DNA from: Formicarius rufipectus
Taxonomy: Eukaryota > Chordata > Aves > Passeriformes > Formicariidae
Length of the DNA stretch: 64,000 bases
Assembly: GCA_013399695.1 (NCBI GenBank)
Contig: VXAU01002072.1
Coordinates: 558,001-622,000, forward strand
Reading direction: 5' to 3'
Shown here: piece by piece, positions 48,646 through 63,600 of the stretch
Layout: every line of letters starts with the position of its first letter
How positions within the stretch are numbered: the stretch's first letter is position 1
The notes under the pieces: generated by a model
Seen by the model: only the letters and a program-made list of their open reading frames with translations
What the model was told of the DNA's origin: nothing
Database searches by the model: none
Position numbers and translations under genes: made by a program

Positions 48646-51600
48646 CTAAAAAAGACAGAAATATCATTAAAATACCAAATTCATATTTTATTACAACTGA
48701 TGTATTCAGGCTGCTTCACTCTACATGAGTTTGAAAATTTTGTAACAAACATTTGGTAAAACCAGAATTAATATGTGTAAGGCCTAATTGCGCTTGGTTA
48801 AGACAAAATTTACTCAAATATATATTCTAAAAATTCTAAGTGACAGTACTACTGAAAAAATTCCTCAAATCTTAAATTTCTTTTTAAAATTGAGAACAAA
48901 AACATATCAGTACTTCTTATCAGCTTCAATTAGTTGCAGTGCCTCATTTTAAGTGCCCTGTAAATTTTCTGTAAAACTAACTACAAAAAGAACTTGTTGA
49001 ATAAGGCTTGGTTCAAAGAATCTGTAATTTTGTTGTAATTTTTCCGTTTATCATCTTTCTTCCTCCCTCTTTTTCTCTACCGTAATCCACCAGAAACAAT
49101 ATGCTGGGTACGAAACACCTTTTTTTCTTATTTCATCTGTATTTTCCTAAACCTGATCAGCCTAGTGCATACTGTAAGCTCCTAGATGCCACAGTAACAC
49201 AAATCAAAATTATTGAGTATATAATTATTCAAGAAAATAATTAACTTTCATGCAGTCAAGATTCTGATGTAGAATGCCTAATAATATAAATAACCTGAAC
49301 AAGTACAAGGTCTTCCCTACCATATTTCAAAAATCACTTTTGTAAAAGTGAGATCTGTCTCTAAATTCTATGGCACAGCAGTAGAAATGCGAGCAGCACA
49401 TTATGCAGACAATTATCATGAGTGCTTACATTCTTGTAAAAGTATTGTTCAAATACTTACATAAAGCTACAAATGCAAATTCTACATTTTAGTAGTAAAG
49501 ATGACAATTGAGCTGGAACATCAAACTCAATTTTTTTCTGAACTTCTTGTGAAGAATAAGTAAATCTGATAATGCTGAAAACATTTCATTATCTGATGCA
49601 AAAAAAAATAACTTTTTTATCTCAATAGCAAAGTAAACAATTTTTAGTTGAAATTTCATAGGTCTTCTTAGTCAAAGTCTTTTAACTATACACCATATTA
49701 AAATTTAAATAACACATTTTCAAGATCTTTAGCAATGCTAGTCAATCAGTAAAAATTACCACCATTTGAAGGTTTTATTAAACATAGTTTGGTGTATGAA
49801 ATAGATGAATCTCTGATGAATTACATGACCCTTTGACAGGGAAAATTAACAGCATTATTTTTTATGGAACAGTTTAGTATCTCAGGAGCACTTCAGGTTA
49901 AGGGTAGAAACAAAATATTTGGATCTAGATCTAACTAAAACTCTGAGCTCTTGAAACTCAAAAAACATCAGCAGAGATGACTAGAAGTGAGGTAGCAAAG
50001 CGGGGCTACTTCCAGACAAATGTCTGAGGAAGCAAATTCACAGAAACTCAAAATCTGGAATAATCAAATACACAGACATTCACAAACATTGCAATGATGG
50101 TTCACTCTACTTTCAAAGATGCAACTGAGCTAAAAAAAATATTTTCACAGTGAAAGCAAATTTTTAAATTTTTTTTTTATTAATGACACAGGGCTAATGA
50201 CACTTCCTATATTTGTGCCCAGCACATCCAGGAGCCTAAGTGACAGGACCTGTTTCAAACAAACCTCAGATGGAAGGCTGTTTGGCAATATTCTTTGACC
50301 GGGACAGGAACTGCAATTAAATCAACTGTATGCAACACAATCAAATCCTCTTCACATTTTTTATAGTGATAAAAGAGGTAAAACAGTCTGGAAAACAAAG
50401 ACCAATAACTATAACTCCAACACACAATTTTTTTAAATTCCAGAATTAAGTAACTAGGTGTACAATGCACACATTTTCACAAACATCTATTATACAGATA
50501 TTGAAACCAGATAGCACAGTTAGGCAAATTTCTGAACTACTGTGCAGATACAGTTTAACAGGCAGTTGTTGGATATGCTATTCTGACAAGAACAAAGCAG
50601 CTGGGTAACAATGGTAGAAAAAACACCAAGCAAACTCACACCATGAAGGTATGGCAGTAAGAACAAACAAACAAACAAACAAAAAAAATCAAAAAAAAAT
50701 TCTCTTTTGGGGTGGAGGGTAATCAAGCCTTACATTTATAACCAGAGCCATAATCAAGAGATTTTGCCAGGCTATTGCAATGACCTCTCAGCTGCACTCC
50801 AATTATTGCAGTATACAGGTTTTCTGTATATACAAAAGGTTTCCTGTTTCCTTTTTACGATTGAACCCAAAATACTGTCACTCTTGCCAGTTCCCCCTGA
50901 AAAAAGCCTGACAAGAATGGCTGTCTCAATTCTCAATGCACAAAATGAGAAGACATACCAAAACCCTAAGCAAAAGAAAAAAATAGCACAGCTCAAACTG
51001 AAGCCTATTTTGGTCTAAAATATCTCCATATTCTGTGAAAGGGACTTGATTTTTTGACTACTGTATGGGAAAGTGTGATTAAGGCCTCGTTACAGATTTT
51101 TTCATAACATTTCTTACTGCATAATATAAGGGGCTTTTAGATGGACTAAAAATCAACATGTCTTAATTTGTTGCTGTTTAAAAAAAAAAAAAATCTGTGG
51201 AAAGTGAAATATCACCACTTTCCCAAAATTGTAACAGTGACTAAAAACTGGTAACAGTTTTCCTGTAAACTGTCAGGTCACAGCTATTGTGCATAGATAA
51301 GTAACTTTTAAGCACAAGCACAATGTAAATTTCTGTTTATATACATCAAACACAATTTCCTACTCACCATCTTGCTGCTTCAACAGCCCTTGCTGGATGT
51401 ATCGAATATATGTAAAGAAGTTACACACAGAGGTGATCTAAACTCATAGAAAAACAATGGTGGTTAATATAATTCTGTATAACAGTATGGAAAAAAAAAA
51501 CCCTAAGTAACTACTATGCAAAAATGAAATCACAGTAAATTTACTTACCCTGTAACGACAGAAAGGAGAGATGTAATAATAACTGCTTGAATCTCCTAAT

Positions 51601-54600
51601 TTGATTCTATGCTTGCATGACTTACTTTGGCCACTGAGAGCACATTTCCTACAAATATAAAGGTCATATGATTTAATAACCAAATCTGACATTAATGTCT
51701 AAACAGCTGCATTTACAGTGTTAATGTAGCTGCTTCACATTGGTATAGATACATGAGTCTCTACCTTCACTTTACAAGTCACAATTACTACATTATGTTG
51801 GCAATTAAATTAGTCCTTGTGGAACTAAAATCATTTCAGTACTGGTGCATTCTGAATTGCTTTTTTGAATTTTAAGATTTCCTTCAGCTCTGGGCATGTA
51901 CTTCCATATTAACTAATTCAAGGTTGGCTTGATAGCTCTGGAGCAGTGGGATTTCTTTAATTAACTCTTGATATGTGAAATAAGATTTAAATTATGAGTT
52001 GATGTCAAGATTTAAAAAGACTTCTTGAAAAATCCTCTTGATACTGTATTTCATCATAGAAAATATCAGCCCAATAGCAGAGCAGTCAATTTTCTGAAGC
52101 CTCTCTTAGATATGTTCTGAGGCCAGCCTCGCATTTATGCCCAAAGTGAAATTATATTTCATATTCAGAGTGTAAAGTAATTTGGTGAAAGGAAAACAAG
52201 CTGTCTAGCAAAAGTTCTGTTACCATTACAAAAGTTATGGTAAAATAATCAAATTTACTTCGGGTATATTTCAACTATGCAGTATTCAGGAAAGGTCAGT
52301 ACTCAACACAAACTCTTCCCAAAAAAACAATTTAGGAAAATACAACGAATTTTTAAAACTGTGGAGAACTTGATTTATTCAGAATGCCTGTGTAACAACA
52401 CTTCATAGTAACTAGGTTGCCATGGCAACCAGTTTCACTAATTTTAAGAGCTGCTAGCTCTTGTCCCTCCCATTTCTACCTCATGAAACTAAGGAGTCTA
52501 AGAACAAGCAGCTTTTCAAAAGTGGAACGAAAATTACTAAGCTTCTGCGGTTCTAAACAGTGGCCCACAGGCCCTTCTAAATAGCCTGCAGCAGGACCAC
52601 AGAACCATGAAAGACAAGAGAAAACTGCAGCATGTATTTTTCCACAGCAATTTACAAGGACTGACAGCAGCACATTGATATAAGAAATCCTGTAGCAGCT
52701 GAAACAAGCCGATCACAGTTTCAGCCAAGTTTTTATCACAAGGCGAACTTTCAATACTAGGAAAACAAAACCCTTCTTTCCTCCTGGCTACAGAATTATC
52801 TTCTTTATGTTGTCTTCCATCACACAGGGTTAAATGCTCACATGATGGTTACTCCTGATGGCTCATCTGTGCTGTACGGCACACATGCAGCTTTGCGTTT
52901 TGTTCCCCATGGGGACAATTACTTGAATCTTGTGGGAAAACCCAGCTGTCTTTTGCTAAGGCAGCACTTACTGCACACCATCCCAGGCCCCAGTCAGCAA
53001 CCTCTGTATATCAATCTTTCTTTACTACTATCACAGCTCTCCACCCTCCACGCCTTTCTTTCCTATTGGGCTATTATCTACTACTTTATGCATCTGTTCC
53101 TCCATGCAATTGTACAACAAAACAACCTTTCAAAAAACTGCTCCAGTTTTTATTATTTATTGCAATTTGTCTATATATGTATTTAAGATGTTTCAATAAA
53201 AAAGTGCTATATACTGTACAAAAATTAAAATCTGAAACTGCTACTCTGACTGTTTCCTGTTCAATGCCAGTGATCATGTACAAGGCAAAGCACATTTGCT
53301 GTCAAATTACACTAAAATACTGCACATTCTTTACCTATTACTTATCTACAAGCAACACCACAAAACTTTTTGTTGGTACACAACAGTTGAAAAAGAGAAA
53401 GAGGAATATGCCCGCCCTTTTGATACACCTAATGTTAAGTAAATTACAATTTGTCATCCCAAACTATTAATCTGCATCTAGCCAACTGTTTAAGGATTTC
53501 GTAAGCTCTAATTAAAAAATTATCCTATACTGGAGAAAACAGGTTTAAAATATGAAAAAATTTCTTAACAATGTAATTAAGTCTCCTAAGTATTTCATCA
53601 TGCCAAGGTATAGGGAAGTTGCTTGAGCCACAGTGACTTTAAATCAATTTGCCAATTGCTCTTCAATGGCATATGACTTGTTTCAGTAGCTTCTGGCTGT
53701 CCAGATTCTCTATTGCACTCATGGAACACAGTTCACACTGGTGGATCTTGGACATGAATTCACTTCCTTGAGCAGCCCTGTTACTGGTGTGGGCTCTTCT
53801 GATGAGGGGCTGTTACAGCTCAAAAAGTGTGTTTTCTAGGGACAGGAGTAAGTTGAGGAATATATGACTGCTAGAATTTCGTAGGCTAGAAAAGATCAAA
53901 GACTAAGTCATAAAATACAATTTTCATTTTATACAGTTTCTTCAAAGAGAAAGTAAATACTTTTTAGGTATGTTAATTGTAGCTTCTCTTCCACTCAAAA
54001 ACAGAGGAAAAACAAGAACTAAAAAGCAACAGCAATGAGAAAAAAAAAAATCTTAGATGAAAAAATTTTCATGCAAGTTTTCTATTAAAATTGAGCTCTC
54101 TCAAATCAAATACTATAGTGAATTGTCAACTTGTCCAAAGTATCTCCAACAGAAAAGTCACATCTTTCTCAAGATTTGGAAGGCTCCAGATCAACACTGA
54201 CCTTGCTTGCTAACGCTGAGACGCTAAAGCATGCTACAAATCCCTTTCTTCTTCACATCTATCAAAGCCCCAGTGCCTCAGGTAAGTCTCTCCCACACAA
54301 CTTCAACACCTCTATCAGTACCAGACAAGTCCTGCTTCAGATTCATCTAGGACTATTTCAGAATTACTGAGATAACCTTCCTGTAAATTCAAGCATACTT
54401 GCTACTTTAGGTTCAAACTCCCATACATCTTCACTCCTACTTCATTACATTTCTCCTATTCAAATTCAGAGGATTTACTCTATACATCTCCCTCAAATCC
54501 TTCAACTACCTTCGTCAGCATCCTTCATATGTCCTAAATTTATTATGTCACAAACACTCCAGTTGTTGGCTATTCAGCCTGTACTTCAACATCTACTTCT

Positions 54601-57600
54601 TTCATGACGCTTTCCAGCTGAGAGCCCGTAGTTCAAAAGCATCTGTTTCAAGTATCAAGATGGACTTCTTCAAAGAGGTGACTGTTACTTTTGGGGTTAA
54701 TATGTCATAAGTGAAGTGTGCAGCTCTCCCCAAAAGGCAAGGTTTGTTCTATATTGGTCTCTTTTAAAGTTTTATTAGTTGGTTACTTTCCTTCAAACCT
54801 TTGTAACAACCATCTTGAAGTCTTAGATTTTAGGAAATTAGATTTAAGATACACAAATTTGACTGAGGGAATCAGTTGACAGCACTTTTCTGAAGCCAAG
54901 ACATATCTCTAATGAGTCAAGATTACCCCTCTGAGTTAGCTTAACATACTTTGGTCCCCCACATTCAACTGCAGAAGCTTTCACAAATCGAACAGGTTGC
55001 AAGCCAACAGGTTCAATGCTCAGAGTGTTGTTTTCAACAGCTTCCAGAACAGCTGAGGCCAACTGCAAGAAAAATTCAGAAATCAGTTAAAAACCAGCTC
55101 TTCTTTATCCATTGCCTCAAAGCAGTGACATATTTCTTCTTCTGGAGAGTTAAAAAAGATCAACTCACTCAACAGAAATTCTATTACAAATGAGACTTTG
55201 CTTTCATCATTGAGCGAGAGGTCCCATTTCCAAGCTCCTACTTAAATTCTGCCCTCCAAATAACCCTACCTTCCCTGAGGCAAGTTAATTTCCTTTACAG
55301 ACAAGAATGTAGTCAATCATGTTTAAAAGCTAACAGTATTTTCAGCCATTCCTCATATACCCAAATAGCACATATACTTGTATATGCTGTGCTCTTGTCA
55401 GAGACTGAATATGGTACAAACTTTATTTTTAAAAATTGGTCTAATTTTATTGCGTTATATGAGAAATACAAAATTATGCAGCATGCTTTTTTATTTTTAA
55501 TAAAACATGTAAACATGTCACTTTTTCAGCCAAAGATAGCTTTAGAAAGGTGTTTAAACACGTAAGACTGAGCAGTATACAGAAAAAGCCAGTTGCAACT
55601 TTCCAACACTAATCCAGTTAAAGTGCAACTCTGCTCAGGTTTTTTTATGTTAATTTTTTATAAACATGATCATATACATTAGAAATGTGATCACTCTGGT
55701 TGATTGGACTAAACACTTGCCCAAGACCACTGTTTCAAGTAATAACCAATACTTGATTTTAAAAAGATGCAGTTTATGTTATTAATGAAATAATTTTGTG
55801 CCAAGGTTCCTTCCTACTGAGTAATAAAGATATTTTAAAACCAGTAGTTCATGTGAAATCCTCCTTCCCTGCCATCTCCCAAAAGCAAAACACTACAGAT
55901 ATACACAAGAGGCTATGAGAGTTAACCATTCAGATAACTGCATTTCCAATTATTCAAAAACACAATATATGTATAATTCATTGTTTGGTTAACTGCACAT
56001 TAGCCTATCAACAGTCAAGTGAAAACAAGCCAGTCACTACACACAGTACCTGAAAACAACAAATGATGTAACTGATAAGTGCTAGAAGCCTCATTCTTCC
56101 CTTAAGAGGCAATACAAATCTACAGTAATTATATTACCACCAAAACACAAAAAAAAAAAAAATTAACTTGCTGGGAAAGACAACAGAGTGGCCTACTTAC
56201 ATACACTGCAGAAGCAATTTAATTCCTATAGCAACCAAGTAAACCTTTTAGTGGGAGAGGTTCCTATGGTAGTGTACACCAACCATAACAAACTGGTATA
56301 CAGTTACATAAAAGACTGCATGATTATGGCCAGCAAGTAATGACAGATGAAAAGCATAGGAAAAGAATATAACCCCTCCTGGAAACAATAAGTTAAATTT
56401 ATGAAGAAAATACAGGATTTTCTATGTGAGGTGTTTCATTTTATTGGGAAAAATATCTCTATACTTAGGGCTTTAAAATTTCTTACTCTTCTTTAAAAAA
56501 AAGATCTTAGAATATGCTCCCTTTTCTTACTGACTGATACCACAACTACAGCCTGTAAAAGCTGCTTAAAACAAAAACAGAGTACAGTAGTTGGAGCTGC
56601 AATCCCAGGACAGGTAAAATTTCAGTCTTTCCTCTGTATGGGAATAGCACAAGAAAGTCTCATAATTCAATTCTTCTAAAATTGTATTTCAAAGCTGCCC
56701 ATGTTGAATCATAAATACTAAAGTCTAATTCTTCTAACTCAAACATCTCTTCAAGAAAACTCCCAGACTTGCTTGCAGTCTACTTTAACTGATGTGAGAG
56801 AAAACTGGGCCACAAAATTAAATACATTGATCTCTACTGCCCCCTATATAAACAAGAGACAGTAACGGGTGACTATTTTTACACTATCTTTGAAGCATCA
56901 GGAATAAAACCTCCATCCATTCCTATAAACATCAGATTCTGACAGACAGGAGTAACCCTGGAGATGTTACCTAACACATATACCTAAAAAGGCCATAACT
57001 GGAATAGCATCAACAAAATAGAGAAATCTAGACTAAACTTCAGCACTTCACTGGAAATTGCCACACACTAGTGAAACAAAAATGGTTAAACTCAATATTG
57101 AGAACAATTTTAACAATTTAATAGAACAAATATTGGTTTCTTGTAATACATTTAAGGGGAAAGCATCAGTGCCTACATTTAGATCATTTTCATTACCTCA
57201 CTTTTTGAGAAGGTTAAACATGGAAAAATATCTTCCCGATAAATTTTGTCCAAGAAAGGACATGTTCTGTCCATAGTAGGCTCATCCTTCCAAGATCTGA
57301 ATTCATTGTACAAAGATAAGTCAGCCTAGAACACACACACAAAGATTCACACATTTTAGTACTGCAATTATCACACTAGTGTCTAGCATTTGCAAATATG
57401 CACAGATAAAAAATGAGCATTAAAATGCTTTCCATTGCACTATGAAAGAATACTATCGTGGTTCAGCTACGAATACCTTCTTAAATACACTTTCCTAAGA
57501 CTGTAAATATAAGCAAACCAAAGAAACAATTTGAAGACACAGAGATAATGCATTTACTGTGCATCCCTACCTGAGGGACAAGGTAACTAACTCTCCCCCA

Positions 57601-60600
57601 TTTTCTAAGTTTTCAGGATAGCTTTGAAAAACTTAACTGATTGTTTAAAAAAGCCAAAAAACAGTTTGCTTCTGGATGCATCTTCATTACAGCATTTTAG
57701 TTCACCTCCATTTCTGTGAGTTACAGAAAAGGGAAGAAATGAAAAAACAACAACTGCAATCCTAGACACTGTACATGTTCACTCTCCATCTGAATATAAC
57801 ACTGCTATCTAAACACTAGGAGAAAATAGATTGACACACTAAATACACTAACAGAAGAAAACAGGAAGTCAATGTACAAATCAGTTAAAAGTATACTGTT
57901 ATTCTTAATTTTTCATCTTTATGCCCAAACTCTCTCCATTACCACCCTACAACAGAACGGCAAAAATATTAGCTGGGAATCATTTATGAGCCTGCTCCCC
58001 TACAGCTCCTCTAGTCAAAGAAGAAATGCTAAAACAACCCGTTAAATCATGCTAGGAGTAACCATGCTCTGTGTATATGTATTTTACCTGCTTGTTTTGT
58101 CATCTCCACTCTGAGATCAGTTAGCAGCAGGAAGGCACCTATCCAGTTTGGTGTTTCAGAGACCAGTACTAGGCCACTATTAAAAATCTAAATTCACATT
58201 ATGGGACAGCCTGTCCCATGGGTTGGCTACTCACTAGCAGCTACTGCACACAGAGGTGCTCCCAGAACACACCTGGTTCATGGGGTCCAACACTTGTTCA
58301 TGGGCTCCAGGACACAAACCAAGCAGAGTGGGTATAAGTGTTTCTGACACATGCTCCTAATCCAACATAAAAGACTACTGCCAGTCCCCAGTGGGATATG
58401 CCACACCATCCTCATTCCCTAAATCTATGGGAAAGATAAGCTAATATTTAAATTTTAAATTATGAACTATTAAAAATAAATAGTATAGATAATGAAAGAG
58501 GGAAAATGATGTATGCTAAAAATTGATTTTTAAATCCTATTAAAAAGATCAGTATGCTGTTTTCAGTCTTTTTTTCTTTCCCCAGGCATTACACCTCTGA
58601 GTTCCCAGCACTGCCATTCTTTTACACGTATGTTTTGCAGAGTTCTTTAGTAACTTTCAGTTTTTCCTGGTTCAACTTTATTTTCTTTTTTTCTTTAACT
58701 TGAAAAGTAACTTACAAAAATTAGACTAGAATATTGGTTTTCCATTAGAGTTACCTGCTTTATACTCAGGTACAATCAGGAACAACCATCTTAATTAATC
58801 TAGTCCATAAATGTACTGGTTGCTAAGCCACCAACTTCACTGTACAAATAAAATTCAATAGATGTACCTTGCTCCCTTCAGAAACATTTTCCATACCTTA
58901 CACTCCCCATCTCAGGTCTGGCCTTAAAATAAATATAATCAAGAGATATCATCAGAAAAACATCTATTTTTGATTTACAGTATAGGATTATAAAAACTAA
59001 GATACATTTCTTATTAATTTGGTTATTTTCTAGATTTAACTCAATTTTAACCCAAATCTGCAGTTTATAAAGAAGCTGCCTTGAAAAAACTGTTCAGTGA
59101 ACATAGCTTGATGCTCTTACTTTCCAATCTACAATGTGACATACCCGTATTTCCTCCCTGCCTTTACTTATATTTCATTAGATCCGTTTTAATTACAACA
59201 AATTAAATATACAGACAAATGCAATCATAATTATAGCTAAATTTTTAATGTTTTCATTTACAGTAAAATAAGAACATGAGCAAAACAGTTCAACCTCTTT
59301 GAACAGCACTGATGCATTTATCAGCATTTACAGTGAGTGGACGCTACTACGTGTCTGCTTAAGATCCAGGCAGCTATTCAGCTTATCTTTTTAATATGTA
59401 AATTCATTTGACAAGTCTATCCTAAAAGTTACAACCATATGATAGGAAATATTTCTCTGGGATGTTGGCACCGTTCTAGCTCTGCTGCAATTTAGGGTGG
59501 ACAGCCAGCCACTCTTGACTGTGCATACATTCCACAAAGAAACCTGAGAATTGACACGTATTTACATTCAGTTCTATCCAACATCTCAAAACAAAGCTCT
59601 AGGTAGTAGAATCCCCCCACCCCTCATAAGGGCTCAAAGCTATATTCCCCACACAAAAAGGCCACTATGCAGCCCTGAGCAAGGGTGCTCTCTGACTCTC
59701 TTTTGAAGCAGAGTCACTCAAATTCAGAAGAATGACATGCAAAGGGTAACTCAGTGGCAGGAAGACTTAGAAAGGGACAGAACTGGGGTTTCAGACAGCT
59801 CCCATAAATGAAAAAACACTTCCAGTGAAGGACTTTGTAAAAAGTCATTAGGACTTATTTGGTTTTGTTCCTTTGGTTTATTGTTGTGGGTTTTTTGGGG
59901 GATTGTTTTTTTTTGTTTGTTTTGTTTGTTTTTTTTTCTTTTAAATTACCACCTTTATTATTTCCAACATTTGAAATCTTATCTCATTTTACCTTAATGA
60001 TTTAAAGGTAAACAAGACTTGGAAAAATCACCATCTATTAGAATGTAAGTAAAGTTCTTCCATTAAAGAAAAATATCTCTAAAATAGTCAGCATCATATA
60101 AGGATTTATTATACACTAGACTTATTGTAAAACAAAACAATAAAACCACCTTATCAGCAAAAATAGAACAATCCTTATATGTTACCTCTTTACAGTCTTT
60201 TACAATTGGCTGCATCATGGTAAGGTCCTGATGACTGCCACTCATAGCACTGCTTGTACTCTTGTTTCTTGCATGGCCTTTCTTAAAAGGAGCTTTTCCA
60301 CCAGACTGAAATTCCTTAGTTGGAGACGTTGGTGAAGTAGACAGTACTAATGTTTTCAATGCCGCTACTTCAGCCTGTAGGACATCAATCTTCAGGGGTC
60401 AGAGGGGGGAATAAAGTCATTAACAAACAAATCAGTTAACAAAATCTGCAGCTATCTTGGTCCAAATCAAGACTTCATCTTCCAACAGTACTAGCGAACA
60501 GAAGTCTATGCAATTACGTATTGTATTGACTTCCTATGCACCTTGCTGGCTGACATGATGCCAAAACACCATGTCCATGAGTGTCAGCTAAGAATATGGC

Positions 60601-63600
60601 AAGCAACACATAACTTAGTATATATTCTAATATAATATATACAGGTAATGCTCTATCTACATCTTTATGATTCACTCAAAATTTAAAACCATGTGAAAAG
60701 ACAAAGCAAGCAAGCTGGAAAAAAAAGCTCACCTTTCCTTGTGCTTCTTTTAACTGTTTTTCTGCTGCAGCTTGTTTGACATTTGCTTCTTTAACCATTT
60801 TGTGTGCTTCCTATAAAAAATGTTTAGCTACAGTAAATGCTTCACACAAGATTATGAAAAATCCACAAACTAAGGACACTTCTGCTTCATGAATACTACT
60901 TGTGAATATTAAGCTGTGCAGTAGTTTGAAATGAAATAGTTACATTAAAAAAACCCTACAAATCTATCATTTGGATTAATAACTGGCCCACCAAGTTTCT
61001 TTTGCTTGGTCCTGAGCTCAGACTCAGAAATTGAACAACTCCACCCACCCCACTCCCCAGCAAGAACAATACCTGTCATGAATGCCAGGCTCCAGTTATG
61101 CTTCAGTGGCTGACAAGTCAAGGTCCTTGACCCCCAAAAGAAAAACTCAACCAGTAGCAACAAAAGCAACATGGGCACAGTAGCACATTCAAAAGAACTT
61201 CTACCTTCATCTAACCAGAATAACCAGTTTTAGACAACTGTAAACCTCTGCATGAAGGAACCAGTCAAACAACTATGAAGTCTAAATTCTTGCCATCAAT
61301 AAAACAGACAAAGTAGCAACATAAAAACAGTCTGTCATTTAATAAACATTTCTTAAGTAGAACAGAGAAAGCACTGAAAAAACAATCCAAGTAAAGAAAC
61401 TAGGCTAAACCAATAAAGAAGAGTATTAAAAGGACTGAGAGATTTTTAAACACCCTTTTACCTCATATCTCTAAGCCTTTTGTCTGCATAATGTATTTGT
61501 TTAGGCTCTGATCCAGCAACTTGCACCTACAATCAAATTGCTGTCCTTACGTAGTACTGACTGAATGCAGTGAAAACTAAAGTATCAGACCCACGACCTA
61601 AATTATTTGGGATAGGATCCTTTTCATATCTGTAAAGCGCCTAGCACATCTGGACGCTATATAAATAAAATAAAGTTCATACATCATCATACCAAAAGAT
61701 CTGACTCCTACTGGCATACAACACAGCTGTGTAATACGTAAAATTCTCTTAAGTAACACAATACATGCAGGAATGGGAACATACGTATTTATACAATGTG
61801 TACAAACACATTTAACATTGATCATGCAGTTTCTGCTTAGTGATGCACCTCTGAAAGCAAAGCATGTTACTGTGTTATTACAGTGTAATAATGTAATATA
61901 TATACATCCAGCTGTGCAAAACAAATCTCAATCCTCCACTGGGATGCATTAATATAAGTACTAGCATATCCACTTACATGGTTGCTAAAATTAGTGGGAT
62001 ACAGAATAAAACATGAATTCAAAGGCTGTAGATCCCAGTTCAAAGAAAAAAAAATAATAAATCTCACCACTGTGTCTTGTTAGGGCCTCTTAGTGAAATC
62101 AAATCACACAATAAAACTCAAGTAACATCCCTGTAACAGTCTGAACAATGCAAACGTAAACTACTATTACTAATACACTGTATTTCAAACATCATTTTAA
62201 CAAATTGACACATAGTTCTGTTATGAAATGTTATAAATATAAAATTTCACTGATTTTATTTTTATTCCTCTCCAGTTAAAATACCTGCCCAGTATTTTCC
62301 TTCCCCTCAAGATACACAAGTATTTATGCTAAAAAGTATCCTTCCAGTCTCTGATTTGTTTCTTAAACAAAGGAACTGCTTGATATCGTAAGTAAACTTG
62401 CCCTACCAGGATGATGAAACAAAACCCACAGAGCAGTTTTTAATTTGATTTTTGCATGTCAGTATTTTCAAGCTTTTTAACAGCACTTGTATATCAATAT
62501 AACATCATAGATTTAAACACTGCTACTAAAACATACATAATGTATCTTTGTGCATACGCTGAAAGTCAATACCTAAACCTTAGTAAACAGAAATGATCCA
62601 TGGATTATTAAATTTATTCCAACAGTTAAAGATATCACAATTTAGGCCCAAGGCATTCCTATATATATTCCTAAGATAAAATGAGAACTGATCCAGCCTC
62701 AAGTATGTGTCATACAGAAAAAAAAAAAAATCCTAAACCAAATCTCACAATCTTTGCTGGTACTACTGCCTTTTCCTCAAATGAAAAGGTCCCACTTAAA
62801 AGTTCAGGCTTCTCACTTGGTAACCAGGTTTCAACCCCAGTTCATCACTCAGTACTAATGTTTCTTTTCAAGTCTGTGGGTGTAGCATGCTGACAGACTC
62901 AAAATTCAGAAGCTGAAAGCATGGTTAAGTTATGTACTTGTTACCTCCATTGATCTGGAGCTACGTTATTTTTTTTTATTTAGTCACCATGGCAACCCCA
63001 AATTTAGCTCTTATCTAGATAGCCTTTGTGTCAGACAGGGAAGCTGTCTCAAAATACTTATGCCAAAGAATAAACTGATAAATTTTCCTTGTTTTCTTCA
63101 TTTTGTGTCAGACTGACAAGCTCAGTAAGACATCTCTCATCTAAGTGAGTCTGTTGCTGGTTCTTAAGCCTCTACTTCAACACCCAGGTCCTCAGGACAC
63201 AAACCCCTTTATAATCTTATTGTGGAAAAATTCAGCATACAATGTACTGGTTCTACATAAAACATCTGGCTCAGCTTCCTTTAAGTATATCACATCGAAG
63301 ACTCCAACAAACCTCAAACAGACTAGCTGTAAGTTCTTCCAATTCCTGTCCAAGTTGATCTCGCACTTTAGAAAGCCTTTCACATTCTTCATCTTTTAAC
63401 TTCAGCTCCTATGGAAAATTGAAAGTTATTTATTCTGACTTTGAGTAGCAATTTGGCCTTTTAAAGCTAATACTACAAGAGAGGGGGGAGACAAAAAGAA
63501 AGAAAAACAATCAGCGGAGTATAAGCCTTTGCTAAAAAAGCCTTTCAAAATAATAATCTGAACACTAAAAACAATTAAGTTAATGCTATGCATATATAGC

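Larger units (their letters stand above)
48646..63312. other. RAB3IP: RAB3IP introns
   Basis: Seven introns: 48646-51367, 51438-51548, 51649-54949, 55063-57196, 57326-60185, 60390-60732 and 60811-63312. They are AT-rich and carry only simple repeats. No extra exon, RNA gene or interspersed element could be named. Confidence 0.6.

Noticed and set aside
58201..58219. Short perfect hairpin (ATGGGACA, 3-base loop, TGTCCCAT)
   Set aside because: An 8-bp stem in an intron is expected by chance in 64 kb and has no supporting context.
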